Source: Phycisphaeraceae bacterium (lineage in GTDB: Bacteria > Planctomycetota > Phycisphaerae > Phycisphaerales > UBA1924). From it: DNA of 64,000 nt. A program made the translations under genes and the position numbers. The stretch lies in assembly GCA_020639195.1 (NCBI GenBank), contig JACKHB010000002.1:620001-684000 (forward strand), written 5' to 3'. Below are positions 8,565-17,559 of the stretch, piece after piece. The first letter of the stretch is position 1, and every line of letters starts with the position of its first letter. Under the pieces are notes generated by a model. It searched no databases and was not told where the DNA came from. It saw only the letters and a program-made list of their open reading frames with translations.

Positions 8565-9248
8565 TCATAGCAGGAAGCTTGGAACACCTGGCAGATCACC
8601 GTCGCCCATTACGACCAACTCGGTCAATACCCAACGCCCGGTACGGGGGTTTCGCGTGAACTCAATCCCCCATTGCGCCTCAAACTGGTCGCCGTTGAAT
8701 CCGGTAAAGGCACCGGGAACCAAGACCCACGCCACAGTGCGTTGTGCCTCGGGGATCTCCCTCAGGAAGGCTCGTGCCTGGTCTCTGCGTGCGCGATGTC
8801 TCGTTAAACCGCGCCGCGTCCCGTCCGTGTTCCAGCCATCTCCGATCTGAGCGTGCTGGTATCCGCCGACTAGCGTCACATCCTCAACACTTACCATAGC
8901 CGACTGAAAGAACTCTCGCGTTGCCCTCCAGATCTGTTCTTCGGCATCAGGATTGCTGAGGGCAAACTGAGGGATCTCGACACCATACGTGTCAAGATAC
9001 GCCAGCCAGTCCGACAAGTTGCCGGCCGTGTAGGTAGTGAGCGTGTCGATGATGGCTTGGCCGAGCGTATCCCGGTACTGCGGCAAGGCGCGCTGGACTA
9101 CACGATCCGACAGCTGCGCGATGGTCGCGCGGCTGAGGGGCTTGGTTGCCAGCTCCTCCCCGGTGGCGATGGGCGACACATTCGGCACAGAGATACGCGT
9201 GCCGGCCTGCCGCTGACACGAGACCATCGCGCAGACGACGAGGATCAT
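8565..9248 (-). CDS. Secreted or lipoprotein-like protein of unknown function, paralogue of 7055-7780
   Basis: The 227-residue product starts MILVVCAMVSCQRQ, which looks like a short lipoprotein signal with lipidation at the Cys of VSC, although the lipobox is not canonical. The body matches the product of 7055-7780, for example IIDTLTTYTAGNLSDWLAYL, RRDQARAFLREIPEAQR and FTRNPRTGRWVLTELVVMGD. A longer reading from 9398 is possible, but its first 50 residues are Arg/Ser-rich and overlap the end of the upstream gene, so the ATG at 9248 is preferred. The function is unknown. Confidence 0.75.
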   Translation of the reverse strand: MILVVCAMVSCQRQAGTRISVPNVSPIATGEELATKPLSRATIAQLSDRVVQRALPQYRDTLGQAIIDTLTTYTAGNLSDWLAYLDTYGVEIPQFALSNPDAEEQIWRATREFFQSAMVSVEDVTLVGGYQHAQIGDGWNTDGTRRGLTRHRARRDQARAFLREIPEAQRTVAWVLVPGAFTGFNGDQFEAQWGIEFTRNPRTGRWVLTELVVMGDGDLPGVPSFLL

Positions 9249-9297
9249 CGCGAGATTGACGCTATCAGGCAGCCGAGAATCCAATCGCGTCCTCCGA

Positions 9298-9558
9298 TCA
9301 GGAGATCCAGAAGGTCGTATTGCATGGGTCCAAGTTGCAACCTGTGCTAACGCCGACGATGCAATCGTCGGCCGTATTCTGCTGCCCGTCCGGCCCAACG
9401 CTCATGTACGTATGAACGCAGCACTGCTGGGCGGATGTGCAGTACCACTCAACCGTTCGTTCCACTTCATTGCAGTCTGTAAACGCCACGGTGCACTTCT
9501 TGGCAGACGGATCGGGCTGAACCATCGTGAGCAGCAATGCTACAGACACCGATAGCAT
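9298..9558 (-). CDS. Small cysteine-rich secreted protein
   Basis: The product is 86 residues with a short hydrophobic N-terminus (MLSVSVALLLTMV) that should act as a signal peptide. The mature part contains eight Cys, including a CC pair (YCTSAQQCCVHTY), which suggests a disulfide-stabilised extracellular or periplasmic peptide. A strong Shine-Dalgarno sequence (AAGGAG) six bases before the ATG at 9558 decides this start over upstream in-frame codons. It is the first gene of a leftward operon with 8565-9248, 7829-8557 and 7055-7780, and lies just downstream of the G-tract promoter at 9591-9621. No family was recognised. Confidence 0.7.
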   Translation of the reverse strand: MLSVSVALLLTMVQPDPSAKKCTVAFTDCNEVERTVEWYCTSAQQCCVHTYMSVGPDGQQNTADDCIVGVSTGCNLDPCNTTFWIS

Positions 9559-9590
9559 GGTTGACTCCTTTGTGCGGTGTGTGCCTGGGT

Positions 9591-9621
9591 AAGATACTCC
9601 TACCCCCCCCCCCGGTGTCAA
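9591..9621 (-). promoter_or_regulatory. Sigma-70-type promoter with poly-G spacer, candidate phase-variable switch
   Basis: On the minus strand a perfect -35 hexamer TTGACA (9616-9621) is followed by CC, eleven G, TAGGAG and a -10-like TATCTT (9591-9596). The spacer is 19 bases, two longer than optimal. The predicted transcription start is about 26 bases before the ATG of the Cys-rich gene at 9558. A homopolymeric G tract between -35 and -10 is the known architecture for slipped-strand phase variation in some pathogens (for example Neisseria porA and opc). Slippage to ten or nine G would bring the spacer to 18 or 17. Confidence 0.6.
9603..9613 (-). repeat. 11-base homopolymer (G on minus strand)
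   Basis: Eleven consecutive C on the plus strand. Long enough to be prone to slippage, and positioned inside the promoter spacer described at 9591-9621. Confidence 0.9.
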
Positions 9622-9681
9622 GATAAGAGGCATGCGCCCGCGGGCCCGGCAATGCGGCCGAGCGGTCTCCACGTTTCGTGT

Positions 9682-11436
9682 TTATGGATAATGGTAGGTG
9701 GGTGTGGAGGCCGCTTCCGACCCCACCACCCCCTCGACGATCTCGCGGTGGTTGGCGCAGCGGGGGCACTTGTGCTGTCCGCCGAGCTTGCCGCGGGATT
9801 GCATCCAGCGATGGAAAGCGCCCACAGGCAGGGGGGTGATGGCGGGCGGGCCCATGCCCAGGCCGTCGGTGCGCTTGGTCGTGTAATCCACGTTCTGGGC
9901 CTTGAGCGAGGCGTCGAATGCGTCGCGGAAGCGAACGAGGCGGGAGTCCTGGTCCACAGAGGGGGAGCGCCGATCGCCCGTGGCGTCGTGCGGCGGCGCC
10001 GGGACGGGCGAGTCCTCGAACTCGATCGCCAATTCCAGACCGGCGGGCGATTCGTGCGTGGGGTAGATGGGCGCCGCGGTGAATTCCCCCACTGTCACGC
10101 CCGCCGCGGCGGCCGCCTCGGCCACGGCGTTTTCGATGTGCTCGACGATCAGGTTCTCGCCGAAGGCGTTGATGAAGTGCCGATGTCGCCCGACGATCCG
10201 CAGCCGGGGCGGGCCGAAGCCGGCAAGCGACCGGGCCCCCGGGGGTGCGGGAATCGTGTCGAACTCGACGACGTCGCCCAGGATGTACCGCCACAGGCCG
10301 GCGCAGGTGCTGAGCACGACGACGTAGCGCTGGCCCAACTCGACTTCGTGGCAGGCGAAGGCGCGGGGCGAGGCGTTGTCGATCTCGTCCAAGGGCACGA
10401 ACTCGAAGAAGACGTGGTTGTCGGTGAGCAGGCGCAGGCCGGGGTTTCGGGGCGTGTCCTGGATCGCGATGAATCCCTCGCTGGCGGGGTAGAGCTCCAG
10501 GCGATGCGGGAAGTCGATCGAAGGGTCGCCGAACACGATCTCGTTGATCCGCGAGACGAAGGGCGTGTACTTCACGCCACCGTGGACGAAGAGCACGAAG
10601 TTCGGCCAGAGGTCGCGCACGCACGAGGCCGGCCGGCCGCGTTCGCGGGCGAGCTCGAGCAGCCGCTCGAAGAGCACGTGCGCCCAGCTTGGCATGCCGC
10701 TGAGCATGCGGACATCCATGTCGAGGCAGGCTTCGGCCATGGCGTCGATCTTGCTGGGCCAGTGGTCCATCAGGGCGATGTCATGGCCGGGCGCGTACAC
10801 CTCGCTCAGGGGCCATCGGATCATGGGCGTGACCAGGCCGGAGAGGTCGCCGGTGCGCACGCCGTGCTCGTTGGCCCGCACGTCGGACGAGCCGCCCATG
10901 AACAGCGATCGCCCGGCGGTGAGCCATGAGAGCGACAGGCCTCGGCGCGTCAGGTGGGCGAAGATGTCCATCGAGGCGTGGAAGTTGGACCGCATCATCG
11001 CGCGGCTGACCGGGATGAACTTGTCGCCGGCGGTGGTGCCGCTGGTCTGGGCGAAGTCGCGCACGAGGCCGGGCCAGAGGATGTCGGGCCGCCCCTGCTC
11101 TCGCATCAGCGCGATCATCTCGCGGAAGCCGTACCAGTCGCGGATGGGCACGCGGGCGCGATACCCGGCAACCAGCTCGGGTCCGGCCAGGTCCAACAGT
11201 CCGTCGAAGCCGTGCTCACGGCCAAAGCGGGTCCGCGCTGCGCTGGCGATGAGCCGCCGCAACTGACGGATCTGGATCTCCCCAGCGCGGCGCGTCCAGT
11301 ACTCGTCATCGCAGAGACGCCGGGCGCGCAGTCCCACGGCCAACTCGAGCCCGAGGCCGACCAGCCCGGTCCAGCGTGCGGCGGGCGCGGCGACGGGGGT
11401 CGCCGGGCGTCTTGCGACGGCGCCGGGAGGAGTCAT
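9682..11436 (-). CDS. GH3 auxin-responsive-promoter family protein (acyl-adenylate/amido synthetase-like)
   Basis: The 584-residue product shows the GH3 superfamily pattern: a P-loop-like adenylation motif FAQTSGTTAGDKFIPVS near residue 130, a mid-region LELYPASEGFIAIQD, and GLWRYILGDVVEFD further on. GH3 enzymes adenylate a carboxylic acid and transfer it, usually to an amino acid. In plants the acceptor reaction conjugates jasmonate or auxin; bacterial substrates are mostly unknown. The alpha/beta hydrolase gene at 11440-12291 lies upstream with only three bases between them, so the two are almost certainly one operon. The C-terminal part is Cys- and His-containing (CPRCANHREIVEGVV). Confidence 0.85.
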   Translation of the reverse strand: MTPPGAVARRPATPVAAPAARWTGLVGLGLELAVGLRARRLCDDEYWTRRAGEIQIRQLRRLIASAARTRFGREHGFDGLLDLAGPELVAGYRARVPIRDWYGFREMIALMREQGRPDILWPGLVRDFAQTSGTTAGDKFIPVSRAMMRSNFHASMDIFAHLTRRGLSLSWLTAGRSLFMGGSSDVRANEHGVRTGDLSGLVTPMIRWPLSEVYAPGHDIALMDHWPSKIDAMAEACLDMDVRMLSGMPSWAHVLFERLLELARERGRPASCVRDLWPNFVLFVHGGVKYTPFVSRINEIVFGDPSIDFPHRLELYPASEGFIAIQDTPRNPGLRLLTDNHVFFEFVPLDEIDNASPRAFACHEVELGQRYVVVLSTCAGLWRYILGDVVEFDTIPAPPGARSLAGFGPPRLRIVGRHRHFINAFGENLIVEHIENAVAEAAAAAGVTVGEFTAAPIYPTHESPAGLELAIEFEDSPVPAPPHDATGDRRSPSVDQDSRLVRFRDAFDASLKAQNVDYTTKRTDGLGMGPPAITPLPVGAFHRWMQSRGKLGGQHKCPRCANHREIVEGVVGSEAASTPTYHYP

Positions 11437-11439
11437 GGG

Positions 11440-12291
11440 TCAGGAGGTGGACGTCGCGGCGGCGCGCCGTCGCGACAACTTCTCGCCGAACTCGAGCAGG
11501 CCCTGGGCGAACTCGGCGGGGCACTCGATCATCGGCGCGTGGCCGCAGCGCTCGATCCAGACGAGTTCGGCGTCGGGGATCTCGCGGGCGAAGCCCATGG
11601 CGGCCTCCGGCGGTGTGACGATGTCCTCACGTCCCCACAGCACGAGCGCCGGCGCGCGGATATCGCCTAGCCGCGATGCCACGTTGTCGGCAAAGACCGA
11701 GCGCGAGAGCTTCATCATCCTGCGGGCCTTGGTCTTGTCCGAGAGCTCGGCGTGGGCGCGGTCCACATCTTCCAGACGCATCTTCGAGCGGTCGTAGAAC
11801 AGCTCGGAGATGGTCGACTCCATCCAGTCGCGCGATCGCTTGGGCGAAGCGCCCATGGGACGCTCGCCCAGACCCGATGATCCGACGAGCACGATCGCCT
11901 CGACCAGTTCCGGCCGATCGATCGCCAAGCGCAGGGCCATGTGCCCCCCGAAAGAGCTGCCCACGATGATGGCCTGGCCGTCTACGTACCGCTCGACGAA
12001 GCCCGCGATCATCGACGCCACGCCGTTGACCGAGCAGTCCTGGCCATGGAGTTCCAGCAGCGGGACCTGGAGCAGCACGCAATGGAACGAGTGGCGGACC
12101 CGCCGAACCACGTCGCTCCAGTGCTCGTTGAGACCCACCAGCCCGTGCAGGAAGAGCATGGTCGGCCCGTCGCCGACCTCGACGACGCGCGCCGGCACAT
12201 CGGTCTCTTCGGGTCCGCGCAGAACAGCGCTGTACCGCTTGGGCCCGAGGACTCGGGCGTCATCGCCAGGGGTTGGCGTCGTTGGCGTCAA
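11440..12291 (-). CDS. Alpha/beta hydrolase
   Basis: The 283-residue product has the alpha/beta-hydrolase fold signals: an oxyanion-loop motif FLHGLVGLNEHW near residue 48, the nucleophile elbow GSSFGG (Ser in the GxSxG-like position) near residue 113, an acid in LVLWGREDIVTP, and the catalytic His in ERCGHAPMIECP. It has no signal peptide and is therefore cytoplasmic. It lies three bases upstream of the GH3 gene. The pair suggests a pathway that makes and breaks an acyl ester or amide, but the substrate cannot be read from sequence. Confidence 0.85.
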   Translation of the reverse strand: MTPTTPTPGDDARVLGPKRYSAVLRGPEETDVPARVVEVGDGPTMLFLHGLVGLNEHWSDVVRRVRHSFHCVLLQVPLLELHGQDCSVNGVASMIAGFVERYVDGQAIIVGSSFGGHMALRLAIDRPELVEAIVLVGSSGLGERPMGASPKRSRDWMESTISELFYDRSKMRLEDVDRAHAELSDKTKARRMMKLSRSVFADNVASRLGDIRAPALVLWGREDIVTPPEAAMGFAREIPDAELVWIERCGHAPMIECPAEFAQGLLEFGEKLSRRRAAATSTS

Positions 12292-12426
12292 ATCGGACTC
12301 CGGAGACTCTCTACGGGACGATCTCGGGCATTCGCCCCGGGAACCATGGCGCGTCTGGCGGCGGTTAGCCGCCGCTCGCTTGCAAGCATATGGGCCCAGA
12401 CGCCCTCCCGCAGCCGCCGCGCGGGA

Positions 12427-13156
<730 letters not shown>

Positions 13157-13164
<8 letters not shown>

Positions 13165-14770
13165 AGCGCAGGGCTCGCACGGGGTCCAAGCGGGCCGCCC
13201 GGAGGGCGGGGATCAGTGCACCGACCGTCGCCGCGACGATGCCTCCGAGCAGCACCATCGCCGCCGCCCCGGGCTCGACCTTGTTGGGGATCTCGGAGAA
13301 GTAGTACACGCGAGGATCCCAGATGGTGATGCCCAGGGCGCTGCCGAGCCACTCGTGGATCGGGTTGATGTTGCGGACGATCAGGAACGAGAGCGCGCCG
13401 CCGACGATCGAGCCGATCACGCCGATGCACAGGCCATAGCGGAGCCACAACCAGAGGATGCCGCGCCGGCCCGCGCCCAGCGAACGCAGGATCCCTATGT
13501 CCTTGGTCTTCTCGTTGACGATCGACCAGAAGATCGCGAGCACGAGGAACACCGCGGTCACGGAGATGAACGAGAACAGCACGAGCACGAGCGCAATCTC
13601 CTTCTTGACCGCTCCGATGAAGTCCTTGTGCAGTTCCTCCCAGGTCGCGATCTGCGGTCGCGGCGGCGCTCGATCGAGGTGCGCGTCGGCGAACTCCCGG
13701 TAGATCGCCTCGCACCGATCGCGCAGCGTCTGCGCGCTGACGCCCCGCGCCGCCCGGACCAGCACGGTGGTCACCCGGGCCGGCTCCAGTTCTACCTCGG
13801 GACGAACGAACCTCTCCTCGCCCGTCTCGGGATCGACCTCGATTTCGAACGGGCTCTCGCCGGGGCTGACCCGGCGCTCTGCCTCGTCCATGTGCAGCAT
13901 CTGCTGGAGCAGCGACAGGGGCACCACGAGCATCCGCTTGTCAAACTCGTAGTTGCCGGTTCGGAACTCGTTGGCAATCGGCAGGATTCGCGAGATGGTC
14001 TCGACCGCGCGGCCCTTCTCATCGATGGGCAGCACGTTGAGCGTGATCTTCCCGTTCAGCGGCAGGAACTGGTCGATCGTCTCGACCCCCCCGTCGGGCC
14101 GAGTCCGCTGGGGCGGCAGCACGTCGTACCAACCCGGCTGGCGGATGTTGAGACCCGAGGCCTCAATCCCCAGCGTCGCGGCGGGCCGGCGCTCGCCAGT
14201 TTCATAGTCCAGACGCGAGAGCGACTTGCCGTTGGCCAGCACATCGTCCCAGGTCATGCGCAGCGCGCGGGCGAGCGCGGCCGGGCTCATGTCGCCGATG
14301 TGCAGGAGCGCGTTGGCCAGGGCCGAGAGCGGCGCGAGACGAAGGTCAGCACGATTCGAGTCCTTGGGGGCCGGAGAGCCTTCGGGACCCCAATGCAGCG
14401 TGCCAAAGTACCCCGTGACCGCGTCGTAGCTCTCGGGCTCGATTCCATACACCAGCATCCCGTCAACTCGGTCATTGGGATAGCTGACGAACCCAAACGT
14501 CTCAATCACGGGCGTTGCCGCGGCAACATGATCCTCATCGGCCCGCAGCCGGGCCAGAAGGTCCTCGTAATCCGGGAACCCCCGGCTGGGCCAATAGATC
14601 TTGACGTCGCCGACGAACGTGCGCCCGGAATCCAGCAGGACCTGCAGGAATCCGCCCATCACAGACCAGGTCGTCAGCACCATCGCCGTTGAGAGCGCGA
14701 CGGCCAGAGCGCTCAGCAGCGGCATGATTCTGCGGGTCAGATAGCGGCGGGTCAGGAGGGCCTGGTACAC
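13157..14770 (-). CDS. LolC/LolE-family (FtsX-like) ABC permease
   Basis: The product is about 537 residues. The N-terminal helix (RRIMPLLSALAVALSTAMVL) is followed by a large periplasmic domain of more than 300 residues and a C-terminal three-helix FtsX-type unit (SIVNEKTKDIGILRSLGAGR). This is the MacB/LolCE topology. The GTG at 14770 gives the start MYQALLTRRYLTRRIMPLL, which fits the family. An ATG at 14815 would add 15 residues and is the alternative. It overlaps the lolD-like gene and follows the AhpD-like selenoprotein gene closely. The enlarged periplasmic domain is typical of planctomycete versions of this permease. Confidence 0.85.
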
Positions 14771-14821
14771 GGTCGGGACTGTAGTTCCTCGCCGCTCGTC
14801 CGGCGGATGGCGCATGCTGCT

Positions 14822-15418
14822 TCACAACCCGCGCAGGTAGTCCCTTCCCTTTCCGGCGAGCCACTCCGCTCGAGACAGCGTCATCCACGATTCGGGGTCC
14901 ACGCCGAGCGCATCGGCGACCCGGTTGATGCCGTTGAAGTACGCGATGATCTGGACAGCGACAACAATCTGCTCGTCGGTGAGGTGATGGGACCGAAGCG
15001 GTCGGAGGTGCGATTCGTCCATGGATCCTGGCGCGAGGGTCAGCCGGACGGCGAAGTCGCACAGCACCCGGTCAGCGGCGCCTAGGTGTGCCGATCGATA
15101 GTCCCAGATCAGCCGTTGGGCCGTCTGCTCGTCGTTGGACTCCCGACCGAAGTCCAGTGCGTGGCTCAGCGTTCAGTAGAAGCAGTCGTTGGCGTTGCTG
15201 ACGACCGTCGCGAGCATCTCGCGGCGCGCTGGGTCCAGTGCGTTAGGAGCCTTGAGCAGGCGGGAATAGAGGAGCATCGATGCGTCCGCACTCGCCGGAT
15301 CCGCGCTCATCACCCGTATGATGTTGGCGACGCCTCCCGCTCGCGCCACCGCAGCGGCATACACGCGCCGTATGGGGCCGTTCGCCTCTTCCGGCGAGAC
15401 CTGTCGGATCCAAGCCAT
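14822..15418 (-). CDS. AhpD-like peroxidase-related selenoprotein (CxxU), UGA at 15173-15175
   Basis: The gene runs from an ATG at 15418 (GGAGA ribosome site) through an in-frame TGA at 15173-15175 to a stop at 14822, giving 198 residues. The 81 residues before the TGA (MAWIRQVSPEEANGPIRRVY onward) and the 116 after it together make one carboxymuconolactone decarboxylase/AhpD-type peroxidase-related protein. The downstream part includes LTDEQIVVAVQIIAYFNGIN and NRVADALGVD. The TGA falls exactly on the second residue of the CxxC motif: C79-F-Y-U82 followed by TLSH, with His86 in the usual proton-relay position. A SECIS-like hairpin follows. Conventional calling would report two fragments. The family normally reduces peroxides through this CxxC. 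Confidence 0.85.
15136..15175 (-). promoter_or_regulatory. Candidate bacterial SECIS element (AhpD-like gene)
   Basis: After the UGA and 16 bases, the stem TGGACTTC pairs with GGAGTCCA (eight pairs, one G-U) around a five-base loop GGTCG. The loop begins 24 bases after the UGA, within the range known for bacterial SECIS hairpins. Its GGUC matches the GGUC of the E. coli fdhF loop recognised by SelB. Confidence 0.7.
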
Positions 15419-15542
15419 CTCGGTCTCCGGGCGAGGGCGCTGGACCGCCCGTCGCGTCGTGCGGATGCTACCGGGAACGAGCCACGCTGGCCGATACCTC
15501 CATCGGGGCGGACTTGGCCCGCACCACCGCTTGGAATCGTGG

Positions 15543-16802
15543 ATGTCGAAGGATTCGTCGCCGCCCGCAGATGACCGCCAACGACGGCCACCCTCGGTGG
15601 GTCGCCGCATGCGCGCCCACCATGAATCGCACGACGAGCCCGAGGACGATTCTCCCCCCGAAGTGCTCGAGCACCCGGGGGTCCTGGCGTCGGAGCCGCA
15701 GTACATCGATGAGGCCGGTGCGCTCGAAGACCTGCTCGAGCATGCCCGCAGCGCCGGTGCGTTCGCGTACGACACCGAGTTTATCGGTGAGCGCACGTAC
15801 TACTCCAGGACCTGCCTTGTTCAGATTGCCACGCCGTCGCGTCTGGCCCTGGTGGATCCGCTGGCAGCGGTTGACCTCGATCCGCTCTGGGCCCTCGTGC
15901 GCGACGGAGCCATCCTGAAGATCGTGCACGCGGGCGTGCCCGATCTCGAGCCGGTGGTTCGCCGATCCATGCCTCCACCGAGAAACGTCTTCGACACGCA
16001 GATCGCCGCCGCGTTCTGCGGATTCGGCCATGCCGTCTCGCTTCGCACGCTGATCACCGAACTCGTCGGCGCGCCGTTGGGTCCGGCCATGAAGTTCAGC
16101 CAGTGGGACCACCGCCCGCTCACCACTCGCCAGCGCCGGTACGCCGCCGACGATGTCCGCTACCTCCTGCTTGTACGCGAGCATCTCGTTGAGCGCCTGT
16201 CAAAGTCCGGCACGCTCGACGCCGCGGTCCAGGAATGCGCAACCCTCGAGTCCCCAGAGACGTATGAGCCCAACCCCCACGGTCGGCGCATGCGGGCCAG
16301 CGGGGCCGGGGCGCTGACCCCGCGCCAGCGCCACGTGCTGCACCGGTTGATCGCATGGCGCGAGGCATTGGCCAGGGATCGCGATCTCTCCCCGCGGGGT
16401 CTCGTCGGCGATGACGGCTTGATCAATCTCTCGCAGCGTCGCGTGCGAACGAGCCAGGACGTGCTCGACACTCCGGCCGTGCCGCGGAAGATCAAGCAGG
16501 AACTCGGAGAAGCGATCGCGCAGGTGATCGTGTCGGCGATGGCCGAGAAGCTTCCCGATCCGCCCAAACGAGAGACCCTCTCCGGCGCACAGCGGCGGTT
16601 CGTCGAGAGGGCGACCGCCGTGTTCGAGGCGCTCTGCGCCGAGCGGGGCATCGCGCAGCCCATGCTGGCGACCCGCCGGGAAGTGAAGCGCATGGCCCTG
16701 GCCGCCTATTCGGGCGAACGCGTGGAGGAGCAGCCGGAATTCCGCGGCTGGCGCGGCGACATGCTCCGGGAATTCCTGCGCCGGATCGGCCCCGCCAAGT
16801 AG
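15543..16802 (+). CDS. rnd: Ribonuclease D-like 3'-5' exonuclease with HRDC domain
   Basis: From the ATG at 15543 the product is 419 residues. The DEDD exonuclease motifs are visible: YDTEFIGE (Asp77, Glu79), LKIVHAGVPDLEPV with the second Asp, and YAADDVRYLLLVREHL with the last Asp and the Tyr of the DEDDy subclass. An HRDC-like helical domain (LTPRQRHVLHRLIAWREALA) follows. RNase D trims tRNA and other RNA 3' ends. The start is uncertain: ATG at 15609 is also possible, and the first 35 residues are low-complexity and acidic. The gene is divergent from the AhpD-like selenoprotein gene. Confidence 0.85.
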   Translation: MSKDSSPPADDRQRRPPSVGRRMRAHHESHDEPEDDSPPEVLEHPGVLASEPQYIDEAGALEDLLEHARSAGAFAYDTEFIGERTYYSRTCLVQIATPSRLALVDPLAAVDLDPLWALVRDGAILKIVHAGVPDLEPVVRRSMPPPRNVFDTQIAAAFCGFGHAVSLRTLITELVGAPLGPAMKFSQWDHRPLTTRQRRYAADDVRYLLLVREHLVERLSKSGTLDAAVQECATLESPETYEPNPHGRRMRASGAGALTPRQRHVLHRLIAWREALARDRDLSPRGLVGDDGLINLSQRRVRTSQDVLDTPAVPRKIKQELGEAIAQVIVSAMAEKLPDPPKRETLSGAQRRFVERATAVFEALCAERGIAQPMLATRREVKRMALAAYSGERVEEQPEFRGWRGDMLREFLRRIGPAK

Positions 16803-16884
16803 CCGCCGAAATCCGTTCCCCGGTCGGCCCCCGTACGATCCCCTCGGGGCAAGAGATCCCCGTTCTCAACAGGAGGGACGTATC

Positions 16885-17520
16885 GTGGCATTGCAACTCG
16901 GGGACGTCGCGCCGGACTTCACACAGGACTCCACGCAGGGCACGATCCGATTCCACGACTGGATGGACGACTCGTGGGTCGTGTTGTTCTCGCACCCCAA
17001 GGACTTCACACCCGTCTGCACCACCGAACTTGGCCAGGTCGAGAAACTCCGGCGCGAGTTCGAGAAGCGCCACTGCAAGGTCATCGGCCTGAGCGTCGAC
17101 AGCGTGGAGGACCATCGAGCCTGGATGAATGACATCCAGGAGACGCAGGGGGCCCGGCCCTCATTCCCGATGCTCGCCGACAAGGACAGGACCGTTTCGA
17201 ATCTATTCGGGATGATCCATCCCAACGCCGACGACACGGCCACCGTGCGCAGCGTCTTCATCATCGGCCCGGACAAGAAGGTCAAGCTCACGCTCACATA
17301 CCCGGCCAGCACGGGACGCAACTTCGACGAGGTCCTGCGGGTGATCGATTCGCTGCAACTCACGGCGACGCACCGGGTCGCGACGCCCGCCAACTGGAAG
17401 CAGGGCGAAGACTGCATCATCGTGCCGGCCGTATCCAGCGACGACGCGAGGAAGCTCTTCCCGAAGGGATTCCGCGAAGTCAAGCCCTATCTGCGAATCA
17501 CGCCCCAGCCCAACGCATAG
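16885..17520 (+). CDS. Peroxiredoxin, Prx6 (1-Cys) subfamily
   Basis: The 211-residue cytoplasmic protein has the peroxidatic motif SHPKDFTPVCTTELG with Cys45 and the supporting Thr42. The long C-terminal arm (RVATPANWKQGEDCIIVPAV and PKGFREVKPYLRITPQP) is the Prx6 dimerisation arm. It reduces hydrogen and alkyl peroxides. The start is a GTG at 16885 with an AGGAGG ribosome site eight bases upstream. This protein retains Cys, unlike the UGA-containing redox genes in the window. Confidence 0.95.
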   Translation: MALQLGDVAPDFTQDSTQGTIRFHDWMDDSWVVLFSHPKDFTPVCTTELGQVEKLRREFEKRHCKVIGLSVDSVEDHRAWMNDIQETQGARPSFPMLADKDRTVSNLFGMIHPNADDTATVRSVFIIGPDKKVKLTLTYPASTGRNFDEVLRVIDSLQLTATHRVATPANWKQGEDCIIVPAVSSDDARKLFPKGFREVKPYLRITPQPNA

Positions 17521-17559
17521 GGGTCTTGTCCCGAACTCTGACTGTCCCCAGGAACGGCC

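Noticed and set aside
9603..9613. Poly-C tract as a sequencing artefact
   Set aside because: Not excluded, but its place exactly between a perfect -35 and a fair -10, with correct distance to a good ribosome site, makes a biological role more likely.
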